From JAWPMT01 sp965215825 (lineage in GTDB: Bacteria > Bacteroidota > Bacteroidia > Cytophagales > Cyclobacteriaceae), in contig CBDCEM010000003.1 in the NCBI GenBank assembly GCA_965215825.1, positions 1,488,001 to 1,552,000 on the forward strand: a DNA stretch of 64,000 nt, in the 5' to 3' direction. Every line of letters begins with the position of its first letter. The stretch's first letter is position 1. A program made the translations under genes and the position numbers. Below the pieces are notes generated by a model that had not been told where the DNA came from, did no database searches, and saw only the letters and a list, made by a program, of their open reading frames with translations. Shown here one piece after another: positions 47,501 through 56,312 of this stretch.

Positions 47501-50500
47501 GTCCAATTACAACCCGATTGGCGTTTTGATCAACTGATAAAGGTGCTAACCGGGCAATTTACCAGCATGTTGCAATATCAGGAGTATCCTTACGAATGGT
47601 TGCAAAATGGAGGAAATGCGCAGGAAAATGCTTCAGGTTTATCAAAATCATTGTTTGATGTACTCGTGTTGTACAGAAATTTTGACAATGGTTCTATCCT
47701 CCAACCCTGGTTAAATGATCAGGAGGTAAGCCTGATCGAAATTCCTCAACGCAATGGGTTTGCGAAGCTCCAATTTGAATTTGTTGAGCGATCCTCAGAC
47801 CTTCAGATGAATGTAAGTTATGATAAGGAACTTTTTGATGGTTCGGACATCCAGTTGATGATGCTTCAGTTTGAAACATTACTTGACACGATTCTTAAAG
47901 ATGCAACGAAACCATTATCGAGTTACTCATTCTTGGATGATTCAATGGTACAGGCGACCCTTGAAAAAGGAAGAGGTACCGTTACAACTTACCAGGGTGA
48001 TCTGGTTCAGTCACTCGAGAACAGTGCAACAAAGTTTGGAGAACAATTGGCAGTCATATCTGAGGAAGGTTCACTGACCTATGCCCAGTTATGGGAAGCC
48101 TCAGGTAGCGTGGCTCAGCAAATGTTACATCATGCGCAGGACAAGCCAGCTCGAATAGGACTGGCATTGGGTAGAAATACGAACCGAATTGTTGCATTGA
48201 TTGGGGTACTAAGGGCGGGTTGCTCATTTGTACCCATCGATACTACTTATGATTCAACAAGAAACGAAACTATACTGAAGGACAGTGGCGTCGAACTATT
48301 ACTAACAGAAGCCCGGTTTGCGGATCAGTATCAGGATAAAGTTACTTGTATAGTGATTGATATCAACAAGACAATTTCCAAGGAAATTATACCCGTTGAT
48401 CATGAAGCAAATGCAGAAGCTTATGTCCTGTATACTTCCGGTTCTTCTGGCTTGCCTAAGGGAATTAGTGTAGCGAGAGAAGCGTTGGCAGATTATGTTG
48501 ATACGTTTGTCCATTATTTTAATCTGTCATCAGATGATGTAGTGCTTCATCAGGGTTCGCTTTCCTTTGATCTGGCCCTGGAAGAAATATTCCCGATACT
48601 GACTGTAGGAGGTAAGTTGGTGGTTGGAGCTGACGGTGGAGAAAATGTTGCGAGATTGGCGAAGGACATTACATCTCATAACATCACGTTGTTGAGTAGC
48701 ACTCCTGCCGTGATTAATGAACTCAATACACGACATGTAAGTGTGGTCGAGCACCTTCGTGTATTGATCAGTGGAGGAGAAAAGCTTTTACCACAACATA
48801 TCAATAACCTGCTAACAACGAACACGAGAATTTATAATACTTATGGTCCCACAGAAACGACCGTTTGTGCCACTTACCATGAGATCAAAAAATTGGAAGA
48901 TGCCGCGTTGATTGGGCAACCGATCAATAACCGGCAGCTTTTGATTCTCGATGAGAATAGATCTCTACTTCCTGATGGTATCCCGGGAGAGTTGTACATT
49001 GGCGGTCGGGGTGTTTGTCGCGAATACCTGAATTTGCCGGAGTTGAATGCTTCTGCATTCGTCGTGAATCCCTATCAACCTGATCAGAGGCTTTTCAAAA
49101 CAGGAGACCTTGTGCGCCGCCGACCGGATGGTAACTTACAGTACTTAGGACGAATCGATCAACAGGTAAAAGTAAATGGCTACAGAATCGAACCTGGAGA
49201 AATTACGGGTCAGTTACTGGAACTCAGTCTGGTGGATGAGGCTCATGTCGTTGCACAATTACAGGCAGGTCAATTGCAATTGGTCGCTTATCTCGTGGCA
49301 GCGGGGGAAATTCAGGTCCATACATTGATACTTGAGCTAGAGAAATCCTTGCCGGTATACATGATCCCCCGGAAGTATTATCAGGTTTCAGCTATACCGA
49401 GAAGTAATACAGGTAAAATAGATGAAAGATCACTGATGGAATTAGGCAGTGATAGGACTCCTCTGACCGTACAATTTGAGGAACCAAAAGATGAGACTGA
49501 AAAACAATTGGCAGTAATCTGGTCTTCGCTGCTTAAGGTTTCGTCGGTCAGCAGAACGGATCATTTTTTCCAATTGGGTGGTGATTCATTGAAGGCTTCC
49601 AGATTACTGGCCCGCATAACGACGACTTTTGATGTAAAACTGACGTTAAAAGAGCTGTTTGAATGTCCTCGCTTGTTCGAAATGCGAGAGCTTCTATCTG
49701 CAGCTAATAAACCTGAAATTCTTTCCATTGAGAAAAAAGCGAATAGAGGTAATGTGCATCCGTTGACCAATGCCCAAAGCAGACTATGGTTGTTGCAAGA
49801 ATTGGAAGACGAGCCAAGATCCCATCACATAACCATCGCATTAAAGTTCAGAGGTAAGTTCAATACCCGTCATTTTGAAGCGGCATGGAAGGAATTGGTT
49901 TCCCGACACGAAAGCCTCAGAAGTGTTTTCAATGAGAAAGAAGGTCAATTGGTTCGTGAGGTATTGCCCTTAGAGCAGGTACCACTAGGGCTGGAATACG
50001 AGGATATCAGCGATTTGCATGGGCAATCATCGGATATCGAAGATAAATTGACGTTACTTGCGCGGACTCCCTTTGATCTGGCAACGGCCCCTTTGTTCAG
50101 AACGCAATACATCAAAACGGCAGAACAAGAAGGTATTATCGGTTTTTGTATCCACCACATCATTGCTGATGGCTGGTCCTTAAAAGTGATTCGGGAAGAG
50201 TTGTTCCATTTGTATCAGCAAAAAGTGAAAGGCGAGGAATCGAATTTACCTGAACTGGAACTGGAATTTTCTGACTATCTCTACTGGCAGGAAACAAACG
50301 AGGATTCTAAGGAATCAGCAAAGTTTTGGAAAGAGAAACTTTCAGGTAGCTTACCAAAGATAAACCTACCTTCGGATCGTCCCAGAACGTCCTCTAGAAC
50401 TTTTCTTGGGGCTACACAGACAATTCAATTGCCCACGGGTCTATCAAAACAGATCAAGAGATACACTTCAACAAGAGAAGTTAATTTGTTTTCGGTATTG

Positions 50501-53500
50501 ACCTCATTGGTGTTTAGCCTTTTACACAAATACACTAATCAGGATGATATCATTCTGGGAGTTCCATTGGCAGATCGTCCACATGCAGCTTTTGAGGGGA
50601 ACATTGGCCTGATGTTGGATGTCCTGGTACTAAGGCAGCAAATGGGGAATGAAATTAATTTCAGACAATTGAGCCAGCGTGTTCAGCGGGACCTGGTGGC
50701 CAGTATTGATCATCGCAACTATTCTTTTGATCAGTTGGTCAACGACCTGGAAACAGACCGTGACCTGAGCCGTTCCCCCTTGTTTGATGTCATGATCAAT
50801 CTAAACATTCAGGACCATCCAGTGGATTTCGAGGGCTTTACCCTGGAGCCTTATCCGGTAGCAAAAGGCACATCAAAATATGACCTGACGTTCAATTTCT
50901 GGGATCATGAGGATAACATTCGGATGGACATTGAATACAGCGAGGAGCTCTTTGATGCAGCTCGGATCCATCGGATGTCTGGCCATTTCGAAGCTTTTGC
51001 GGAGCAACTAACCCTTCATGATAACCAAAGTATTTCAGTACTGCCATGGTTTGGTGAAGAGGAGCAGAGGGAACTCTTGAGCGATCAGAATGGCGTGGCC
51101 ATAGAACTTCAGGAAGAAAATGCAATAGAAGCGTTTTTTAAATCTTCAGTCAAGTGGGCTGATAAGCCAGCGATCCGCTCAGGTGAACGGGTATTATCAT
51201 ACGCCTCCTTACATCAACAGGTACTACAGATATCTCAAGGGTTGGTGGAACACTATCAGGTGAAACGAGGTGATGTTATAGGCGTCCTAATCCCAAGGTC
51301 AGAGCAAATGGTGATTAGTATGCTTTCTATTTTAAATGCGGGTGCGGCCTTTTTGCCAATTGATGAAAATTTACCCGAAGCCCGAGTGGCTTACATATTG
51401 GAACACTCCGGAGCCAAATATGTGATCACTAATGCATATAAAGTACCGCTGAATTCAGGCGTAGAGCCCCTCGATATACATGCTTTATTCGAAAATAGTA
51501 CCCAATTGGAGGGGCAGAAATACGCAACTGAGATTTTGGCAGAGGACCTGGCTTATGTGATTTATACTTCCGGGTCTACGGGGAAACCCAAAGGCGTTCA
51601 GGTTTCTCATGGCAATTTGCGAAATTTCAGCGCAGGGATGAACCATTCATTGGGATGGCCTCAAGGTCAACACCTGCTGTCGGTTACTTCCGTTTCATTT
51701 GATATCGCCATACTCGAATTGGTATGGACTATGGTCGAAGGACATACGGTTACCATCAAGGAAGATCAGGAGATACATTCTTTTGATCGCTTTTTGCCCA
51801 GTCATAAACAGGCACTGGACTTCAGTCTATTCTACTTTCCCAGTACACAGGAAAATCATGACAATCGCTTTAGTTTTTTACTGGATAGTGTGAAATTTGC
51901 GGATCAAGCCGGGTTCAAAGCTGTTTGGGTTCCTGAAAGACATTTCCATGAATTTGGAGGGATATTCCCAAATCCAGGCCTGCTGGCGCATGCGATTGCC
52001 GAGGCCTCAGAGCAAATACAAATTCGTTCTGGAAGTCTTGTACTTCCTCTTCATGAAACAGAAAGAGCAGCGCAATTATGGGCTTCTTTGGCCCACAAAT
52101 ATCCTGGAAGGGCGGGAGTTTCAGTGGCGTCAGGGTGGCATGCCGATGATTTTGTCTTTTTTTCAGATCGATTCGAGAAACGACGCCAAATTCTTATTGA
52201 TCAGATCGCTGAATTCAAGAAACTTTGGACTGAAAAGAAACTCAAGTTTGAAGGAAAAGATCCTGAAGATAACGTTTCTACAGACGCGGAGTTACCTCTG
52301 TGGGTAACAGCTGCGGGCAACCCGGAAACTTTTAAAAATGCTGGGAAGTCTGGAGCCAATGTATTAACACACATGTTAGGTCAGGATATGCCGACGCTCG
52401 CCAAAAACCTGACGATCTACAGAAAGGCGCTACGCGAGAATGGGTACAGGCCAGAAGATTTTACGGTGAGCATCATGCTCCATACCTATATCGCTCCTAC
52501 AATTGAGCAGGTATTGGCAGATGCAAAAGAGCCTTTCAAAGCGTATTTGCGCTCTTCAGTAGGCCTAATTAGCAACCTGGCCAAAAGCATGGGTACCAGC
52601 CTCGACAAGATCAGTGAAGAGGAGATGGATGACCTGCTCGAAGAAGCCTTCGATCGCTACTGGCAAACTTCGGCTATGCTCGGAACAGTAGAGCGTGCTA
52701 CAGCATTAGCGCAGCAACTTGCTACAATAGGTGTGACTGAGATCGGTGCTTTGGTAGATTTCGGTATTCCTGAAGAGCAGGTAAAAGCATCCTTGCCGCT
52801 GCTCAAAGAAGTCAAAGATCAGTTTCATTTAGCCAAGGCACCAGGAAAGTTAGATCGCATCAATGCGTTGCAGACTACCCCATCTTTGCTTAGGGTATTG
52901 ATGGAAGATCCCTATTCCCGGGTCTTTTTGGCGCAACTGGAACATATTATTATTGGAGGGGAAAAAGTACCACAACAGCTGGTGGGTGAGCTTCAACGAC
53001 AGTCAGCTGCCACCTTGCATCAGGTTTATGGACCTACGGAAACAACCATTTGGTCAACCTATCAACGCATTGAACAGGGCGATACTGTAACCGCGGGACA
53101 ACCTATCGCCAATACACAGATCTATATTTTCAATGATCATCTGGAGTTGTTACCTAAGGGTATCCCGGGGCATGTGTACATTGGTGGCAAGGGGGTGAGC
53201 CAGGGATATTTGAATAACGAAGACCTTACAGCTCAATCATTCATAGAAAACCCACTTTCGAATCAGACCGGCATCATTTATCGAACGGGAGACTTGGGAC
53301 ACATCAATGAGCTCGGACAATTGGTCATCAGTGGTCGGTCTGACCATCAGGTGAAAATCAATGGTTATCGAATAGAACTTAGCGAAATAGAGCAGGTCTT
53401 AAGAGACCATCCACAAGTCATTGAGGCTGCTGTTGTGGTGAAATCAGTGAATGACCAGCGCGTTTTATTGGCTTATGTACAGGCGAATACTGAAAACATT

Positions 53501-55318
53501 ACGATAGATGTCAAAGAATTCCTGGGAGAGTTACTTCCCGGATATATGGTACCAAAGGCCATTTTTCAGCTAGAGAAGTTGCCGCTCTCGTCCAATGGGA
53601 AAATAGATAGAAAAGTATTACAAACACTGGATTTTGAACTTCAGGAGACTCGGGAACTCACGGAGGATCCTTCAAATGACATTAGAAGAACTCTGATTGA
53701 ACTGTGGAAGTCTTGCCTGTTGGTATCGGAAGTTGGGTTAGAAGATAATTTCTTCAAATTTGGAGGGAACTCCTTGATGGCTACTGTGTTAATCAGCAAG
53801 ATCAAAGAGAAGTTTCAGGTAAATGTCCGGCTGAAGGATATTTTCACTCATCCAACAATTGCCAGTTTTGAAACCTTGTTGAAACAAGTTACAAACAGCG
53901 AACAAGCCATTCAAATACCGTTGACTGATCCTAATCTGCCCTGGTATCCAATAGGATACAACCAACTGCATTTGTGGGTATTGGCACAATTGGATACCAG
54001 CAAACATGCATTCAATGAATTCAAGGCTTTTACGATTCATGGAGACTTTGACCAACCCGCTTTTGAGGAAGCCTTCCATCTGCTCATTAGCAGACACGAA
54101 TCTCTTCGGACATATTTCAAAAAAATAGAGGGATCACCAAAACAGTTGATCCGTACACCGGAAGAGTTGGATTTCAAGATTGGGTTTATGGACCTGACTG
54201 ATGAACAAGACCAATCAAGTCATATTACTGCCCGGATAGACAGATATTTGAATACAGCGCTGGATGTGACTGAAGGACCTTTACTGAAAGCGGAACTTAT
54301 CTGCTTGTCGCCGGAGGATCACCTTTTCATTTATACCAAGAATCATATCATTTCCGATGAGTGGTCTAAACGGGTGATGATGAAGGAGTTGATTACCTAC
54401 TATAATGGATTTGTCCGTGGTGTAACGCCTGAGATCCAGCCTCTGCCTATCCAATTTCGTGATTATGCCGCATGGCAGCGTGAAAGGGTTGACTCAGCTG
54501 AACTGGAGCCAAGTCGTCAATATTGGAAAGAGCAACTTTCTGGAGTCAGTCCGGTAATTTCTTTGCCCTATGATCATCCAAGACCGAAAGAGAAAGAATA
54601 CCTGGGCGATGTATATCGACATGATCTTGGGGAAGCACTTTATTCGGAGCTGCAACAATTATCTGAAAATCAATCAGCCACATTGTTTATGACGTTGTTG
54701 ACGGGACTGTATGTATTGATGCATCGATATTCAGGACAAGAAGACATTACCATTGGATCTCCAGTCTCCGGAAGGCATTTGCCTGAACTAGAAGAACAGA
54801 TCGGTTTGTACATGGATGCCCTTGCTTTACGTCAGCGTATCAATCCAGAATGGTCTTTTGTAGAATTACTGACTCATGTAAAAGAGACTGTACTTCAGGC
54901 ATTTGAACATCAGGATTACCCTTTTGATGCCATACTAGACGATTTAAAGCTGAATAGAGATGTGAGCCATGCGCCACTATTTGATGTCCTGGTACTTGTA
55001 CAAGATGACCAGGTGTGGCAAACGGAGACACTGGAAGCAGAAGGAATTACCATTTCAACTTATCCTCTTCCCGAGGTTAACAGCAAGTTTGATCTCACAT
55101 TTCTATTTGATGTGTCCGAGCGATCCATCAACCTCACCATTGAATACAGCATCTCTTTATTCAACAAAGAGACCATTGAACAAATAACGAAGGATCTGGG
55201 GCAAGTCCTGGATACCATTATAAAAGATCCGCAGTTGCTAATAGCGGATGAAAACCTGGTGGAAGCCAGTGAATTTGAGCAAGAGCACGCATTAAGTTTC
55301 ACACAAGAAATTATCTAG
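44558..55318 (+). CDS. Lipo-initiating NRPS: FAAL-ACP-C-A-PCP-C-A(LLM)-PCP-C
   Basis: 3,586 residues. Domains: fatty-acyl-AMP ligase (40-590; IQYSSGSTSLPKGVTL, WMPLTHDMGMIGFH); ACP (arm Ser645 in LNSLKV); C1 (700-1130; SHIVADG); A1 (1155-1625; specificity residues read as DLESIGTVCK); PCP1 (Ser1677, GGDSLKAS); C2 (1733-2170; HHIIADG, H1866-D1871); A2 (2200-3015; YTSGSTGKPKG, residues read as DILQIGVIWK, close to the known glycine code DILQLGLIWK) with a ~350-residue luciferase-like monooxygenase inserted at about 2415-2765 between core motifs A4 and A5; PCP2 (Ser3072, GGNSLMAT); C3 (3125-3586; NHIISDE, H3263-D3267). It ends in a C domain with no A, PCP or thioesterase, so the next module is on another protein. 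GTG at 44558 is the first possible start after an in-frame stop. Predicted start of product: acyl-X-Gly. Confidence 0.93.
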   Translation: MSTPVPFLPIHLAFLKQEQSLFNDHSQTSVLLKTVLKNPSQLEELTLISVLQELSEVNDRGIHIIQDASRANDLFLSYSQLFHEASGLLSNLQQAGVQVGQEVLIQVAEIKDFLPLFWACVLGKFIPVPLSTGDRAEYSKKILNILGSLDSAKVVVDEKRHELLINATEIDQENLGNRLLAIGELKTAIANTAHLPGATPDDIAFIQYSSGSTSLPKGVTLTHANLIHNTADIMIRSNIDHSDKTLCWMPLTHDMGMIGFHLTSMLAGIDQVIFPPSLFVRRPVLWLELASQFRATVLYSPNFGFRHTLDGLNASPEAPELDLSSVKIIYNGAEPISHTLVEEFNQQLVGYGLSSKAVLPCYGMAEASVAVTLPTPGDVLKTHHLSREKLATGELDFCQEAGEACISFVETGPVIDHCNIRICDDHDSSLQECNVGQIQIKGKNVTNGYYERPDLNEALFTSDGWLKTGDIGFIKDNRLVITGRMKNLIIINGQNYYPQDFENLVSELPEVNLGAAAVGIRANQGWEEQLVMFVVYKSPPGKFASIAEKVTKHFESRTGLRLAAVVPIKRLPKTTSGKVKYFSMAEDYQHGKFDEIIAQYQENQPEKETFTEQSIKQILAALFEEIFEFQPEVDLPLMESSALNSLKVMQYLSRINRKLGTAIGFKDIFQFETLEGLGTYLSTLKPVGAEEKIPVIDPQTDYALTTTQQRLYHLDQLSDTFSNNIGVAWKISGTAEPEKIVTAFKTLVARHENLRTQWISVNDEVRLRYRLPDEMIMSIESLEDASNESLSNVASRRFHLDREDPIRIFLVQAEDHFVLGFAVSHIVADGWSVQLLARELGQLLGGKVFTEFPTPDYQSVYQWKNHQLQKQINTAGDFWNNYLQGVQPPTPLVFQRSVQEKITYSHDHIHHIFESTTLEGIRAVSKTTKSSPFHVLTGVLIWLIHRYTRDAEVCLGTDSFGRTLPEENNLVGYFLKTLLIRVQLQPDWRFDQLIKVLTGQFTSMLQYQEYPYEWLQNGGNAQENASGLSKSLFDVLVLYRNFDNGSILQPWLNDQEVSLIEIPQRNGFAKLQFEFVERSSDLQMNVSYDKELFDGSDIQLMMLQFETLLDTILKDATKPLSSYSFLDDSMVQATLEKGRGTVTTYQGDLVQSLENSATKFGEQLAVISEEGSLTYAQLWEASGSVAQQMLHHAQDKPARIGLALGRNTNRIVALIGVLRAGCSFVPIDTTYDSTRNETILKDSGVELLLTEARFADQYQDKVTCIVIDINKTISKEIIPVDHEANAEAYVLYTSGSSGLPKGISVAREALADYVDTFVHYFNLSSDDVVLHQGSLSFDLALEEIFPILTVGGKLVVGADGGENVARLAKDITSHNITLLSSTPAVINELNTRHVSVVEHLRVLISGGEKLLPQHINNLLTTNTRIYNTYGPTETTVCATYHEIKKLEDAALIGQPINNRQLLILDENRSLLPDGIPGELYIGGRGVCREYLNLPELNASAFVVNPYQPDQRLFKTGDLVRRRPDGNLQYLGRIDQQVKVNGYRIEPGEITGQLLELSLVDEAHVVAQLQAGQLQLVAYLVAAGEIQVHTLILELEKSLPVYMIPRKYYQVSAIPRSNTGKIDERSLMELGSDRTPLTVQFEEPKDETEKQLAVIWSSLLKVSSVSRTDHFFQLGGDSLKASRLLARITTTFDVKLTLKELFECPRLFEMRELLSAANKPEILSIEKKANRGNVHPLTNAQSRLWLLQELEDEPRSHHITIALKFRGKFNTRHFEAAWKELVSRHESLRSVFNEKEGQLVREVLPLEQVPLGLEYEDISDLHGQSSDIEDKLTLLARTPFDLATAPLFRTQYIKTAEQEGIIGFCIHHIIADGWSLKVIREELFHLYQQKVKGEESNLPELELEFSDYLYWQETNEDSKESAKFWKEKLSGSLPKINLPSDRPRTSSRTFLGATQTIQLPTGLSKQIKRYTSTREVNLFSVLTSLVFSLLHKYTNQDDIILGVPLADRPHAAFEGNIGLMLDVLVLRQQMGNEINFRQLSQRVQRDLVASIDHRNYSFDQLVNDLETDRDLSRSPLFDVMINLNIQDHPVDFEGFTLEPYPVAKGTSKYDLTFNFWDHEDNIRMDIEYSEELFDAARIHRMSGHFEAFAEQLTLHDNQSISVLPWFGEEEQRELLSDQNGVAIELQEENAIEAFFKSSVKWADKPAIRSGERVLSYASLHQQVLQISQGLVEHYQVKRGDVIGVLIPRSEQMVISMLSILNAGAAFLPIDENLPEARVAYILEHSGAKYVITNAYKVPLNSGVEPLDIHALFENSTQLEGQKYATEILAEDLAYVIYTSGSTGKPKGVQVSHGNLRNFSAGMNHSLGWPQGQHLLSVTSVSFDIAILELVWTMVEGHTVTIKEDQEIHSFDRFLPSHKQALDFSLFYFPSTQENHDNRFSFLLDSVKFADQAGFKAVWVPERHFHEFGGIFPNPGLLAHAIAEASEQIQIRSGSLVLPLHETERAAQLWASLAHKYPGRAGVSVASGWHADDFVFFSDRFEKRRQILIDQIAEFKKLWTEKKLKFEGKDPEDNVSTDAELPLWVTAAGNPETFKNAGKSGANVLTHMLGQDMPTLAKNLTIYRKALRENGYRPEDFTVSIMLHTYIAPTIEQVLADAKEPFKAYLRSSVGLISNLAKSMGTSLDKISEEEMDDLLEEAFDRYWQTSAMLGTVERATALAQQLATIGVTEIGALVDFGIPEEQVKASLPLLKEVKDQFHLAKAPGKLDRINALQTTPSLLRVLMEDPYSRVFLAQLEHIIIGGEKVPQQLVGELQRQSAATLHQVYGPTETTIWSTYQRIEQGDTVTAGQPIANTQIYIFNDHLELLPKGIPGHVYIGGKGVSQGYLNNEDLTAQSFIENPLSNQTGIIYRTGDLGHINELGQLVISGRSDHQVKINGYRIELSEIEQVLRDHPQVIEAAVVVKSVNDQRVLLAYVQANTENITIDVKEFLGELLPGYMVPKAIFQLEKLPLSSNGKIDRKVLQTLDFELQETRELTEDPSNDIRRTLIELWKSCLLVSEVGLEDNFFKFGGNSLMATVLISKIKEKFQVNVRLKDIFTHPTIASFETLLKQVTNSEQAIQIPLTDPNLPWYPIGYNQLHLWVLAQLDTSKHAFNEFKAFTIHGDFDQPAFEEAFHLLISRHESLRTYFKKIEGSPKQLIRTPEELDFKIGFMDLTDEQDQSSHITARIDRYLNTALDVTEGPLLKAELICLSPEDHLFIYTKNHIISDEWSKRVMMKELITYYNGFVRGVTPEIQPLPIQFRDYAAWQRERVDSAELEPSRQYWKEQLSGVSPVISLPYDHPRPKEKEYLGDVYRHDLGEALYSELQQLSENQSATLFMTLLTGLYVLMHRYSGQEDITIGSPVSGRHLPELEEQIGLYMDALALRQRINPEWSFVELLTHVKETVLQAFEHQDYPFDAILDDLKLNRDVSHAPLFDVLVLVQDDQVWQTETLEAEGITISTYPLPEVNSKFDLTFLFDVSERSINLTIEYSISLFNKETIEQITKDLGQVLDTIIKDPQLLIADENLVEASEFEQEHALSFTQEII

Positions 55319-55331
55319 AATTTTTAACGAC

Positions 55332-56300
55332 ATGAATGAGCTATACAGCGAATCTGCAGTGGTTCAGGAGAACCTGCTGCCTTTTATCATGCAATACGAT
55401 TCCTCTGAAGGCCAGGATGGTTTTGAGGTATGGTACGGCCAACATAAGGAAGAAATAGCATCCGAAATGCTTAAATCCGGAGGAGTATTGATCCAGGGGC
55501 TGGGCATACAGGACCTGGAACAGTTTGAAAAACTGGTAGATGTTCTCACGAAAAATACATTGACTTACGTGGACGGAAATTCTCCCCGTTCCAAGCTTTC
55601 CAGCAAGGTATACACCTCTACGGAATATGATAAGAACTTTCATATCACGATGCACAATGAGTTGTCTTACTCGCATCAGTGGCCTTCCAAAATCTATTTC
55701 AGTTGTGTGAAAGCAGCTAGTAAGGGTGGAGAGACCCCTATTGCAGATGGAAGAAAAGTTTTGGAAGTGATGAATCCCGAGCTGGTAGAAATGATCAAAA
55801 CGAAAAAGATCAAGTACTATCGAAACCTACATGGTGGAGGAGGGATTGGCCCGAGTTGGCAGGAGACCTTCGAAACGGAAGATAAAGAAGAGGTAGCGAA
55901 GTTTTGTCAGGGTACAAAATCGGAGTTGGAATGGAAAGCTGACGGTGGATTGCGCATCATTCAACATCATGATGGAATCATTACTCACCCGGTTACAGGA
56001 GAAGAAGTGTGGTTCAACCAGATTGACCAGTTCCATCCGTCACATCTCGATACGGAGATCTATGAAACCTTGATGATGATGTATGGGGATGACCCAAAAG
56101 AACTACCCATGTATGTCTCATTTGGTGATGATGCAGAGATCACTGAAGCAATGGTGGCCGAAATTACAAGAAGCATAGAAGAGGTCAACACCTACCGAAG
56201 TTGGAATGAAGGTGAGCTGCTGCTACTGGATAATGTACTGACTATGCATGGCAGAGCACCTTACGAAGGTGAAAGAAGAGTTTTAGTATCCATGTCCTAA
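55332..56300 (+). CDS. Fe(II)/2-oxoglutarate oxygenase, TauD/SyrP-like
   Basis: 322 residues, starting 13 bp after the NRPS stop. The jelly-roll core carries the metal triad as HNE in ITMHNELSYSHQWP and the distal His in LLLDNVLTMHGRAP, followed by an Arg suited to bind 2-oxoglutarate (GERRVLVSMS). The HxE in place of HxD, together with the ELSY context, is typical of the SyrP-like branch, which beta-hydroxylates amino acids, notably aspartate, tethered to NRPS carrier proteins. The substrate here is unknown; aspartate, asparagine or 3-methylaspartate would fit the neighbouring genes (inference). Confidence 0.87.
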   Translation: MNELYSESAVVQENLLPFIMQYDSSEGQDGFEVWYGQHKEEIASEMLKSGGVLIQGLGIQDLEQFEKLVDVLTKNTLTYVDGNSPRSKLSSKVYTSTEYDKNFHITMHNELSYSHQWPSKIYFSCVKAASKGGETPIADGRKVLEVMNPELVEMIKTKKIKYYRNLHGGGGIGPSWQETFETEDKEEVAKFCQGTKSELEWKADGGLRIIQHHDGIITHPVTGEEVWFNQIDQFHPSHLDTEIYETLMMMYGDDPKELPMYVSFGDDAEITEAMVAEITRSIEEVNTYRSWNEGELLLLDNVLTMHGRAPYEGERRVLVSMS

Positions 56301-56312
56301 AAAATCAACATT

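Noticed and set aside
53940..55318. Terminal domain of the first NRPS as an epimerisation or release domain
   Set aside because: It keeps the central His-xxx-Asp of condensation domains and is followed in the cluster by a protein starting with A, so a normal condensation role in a split module is simpler.
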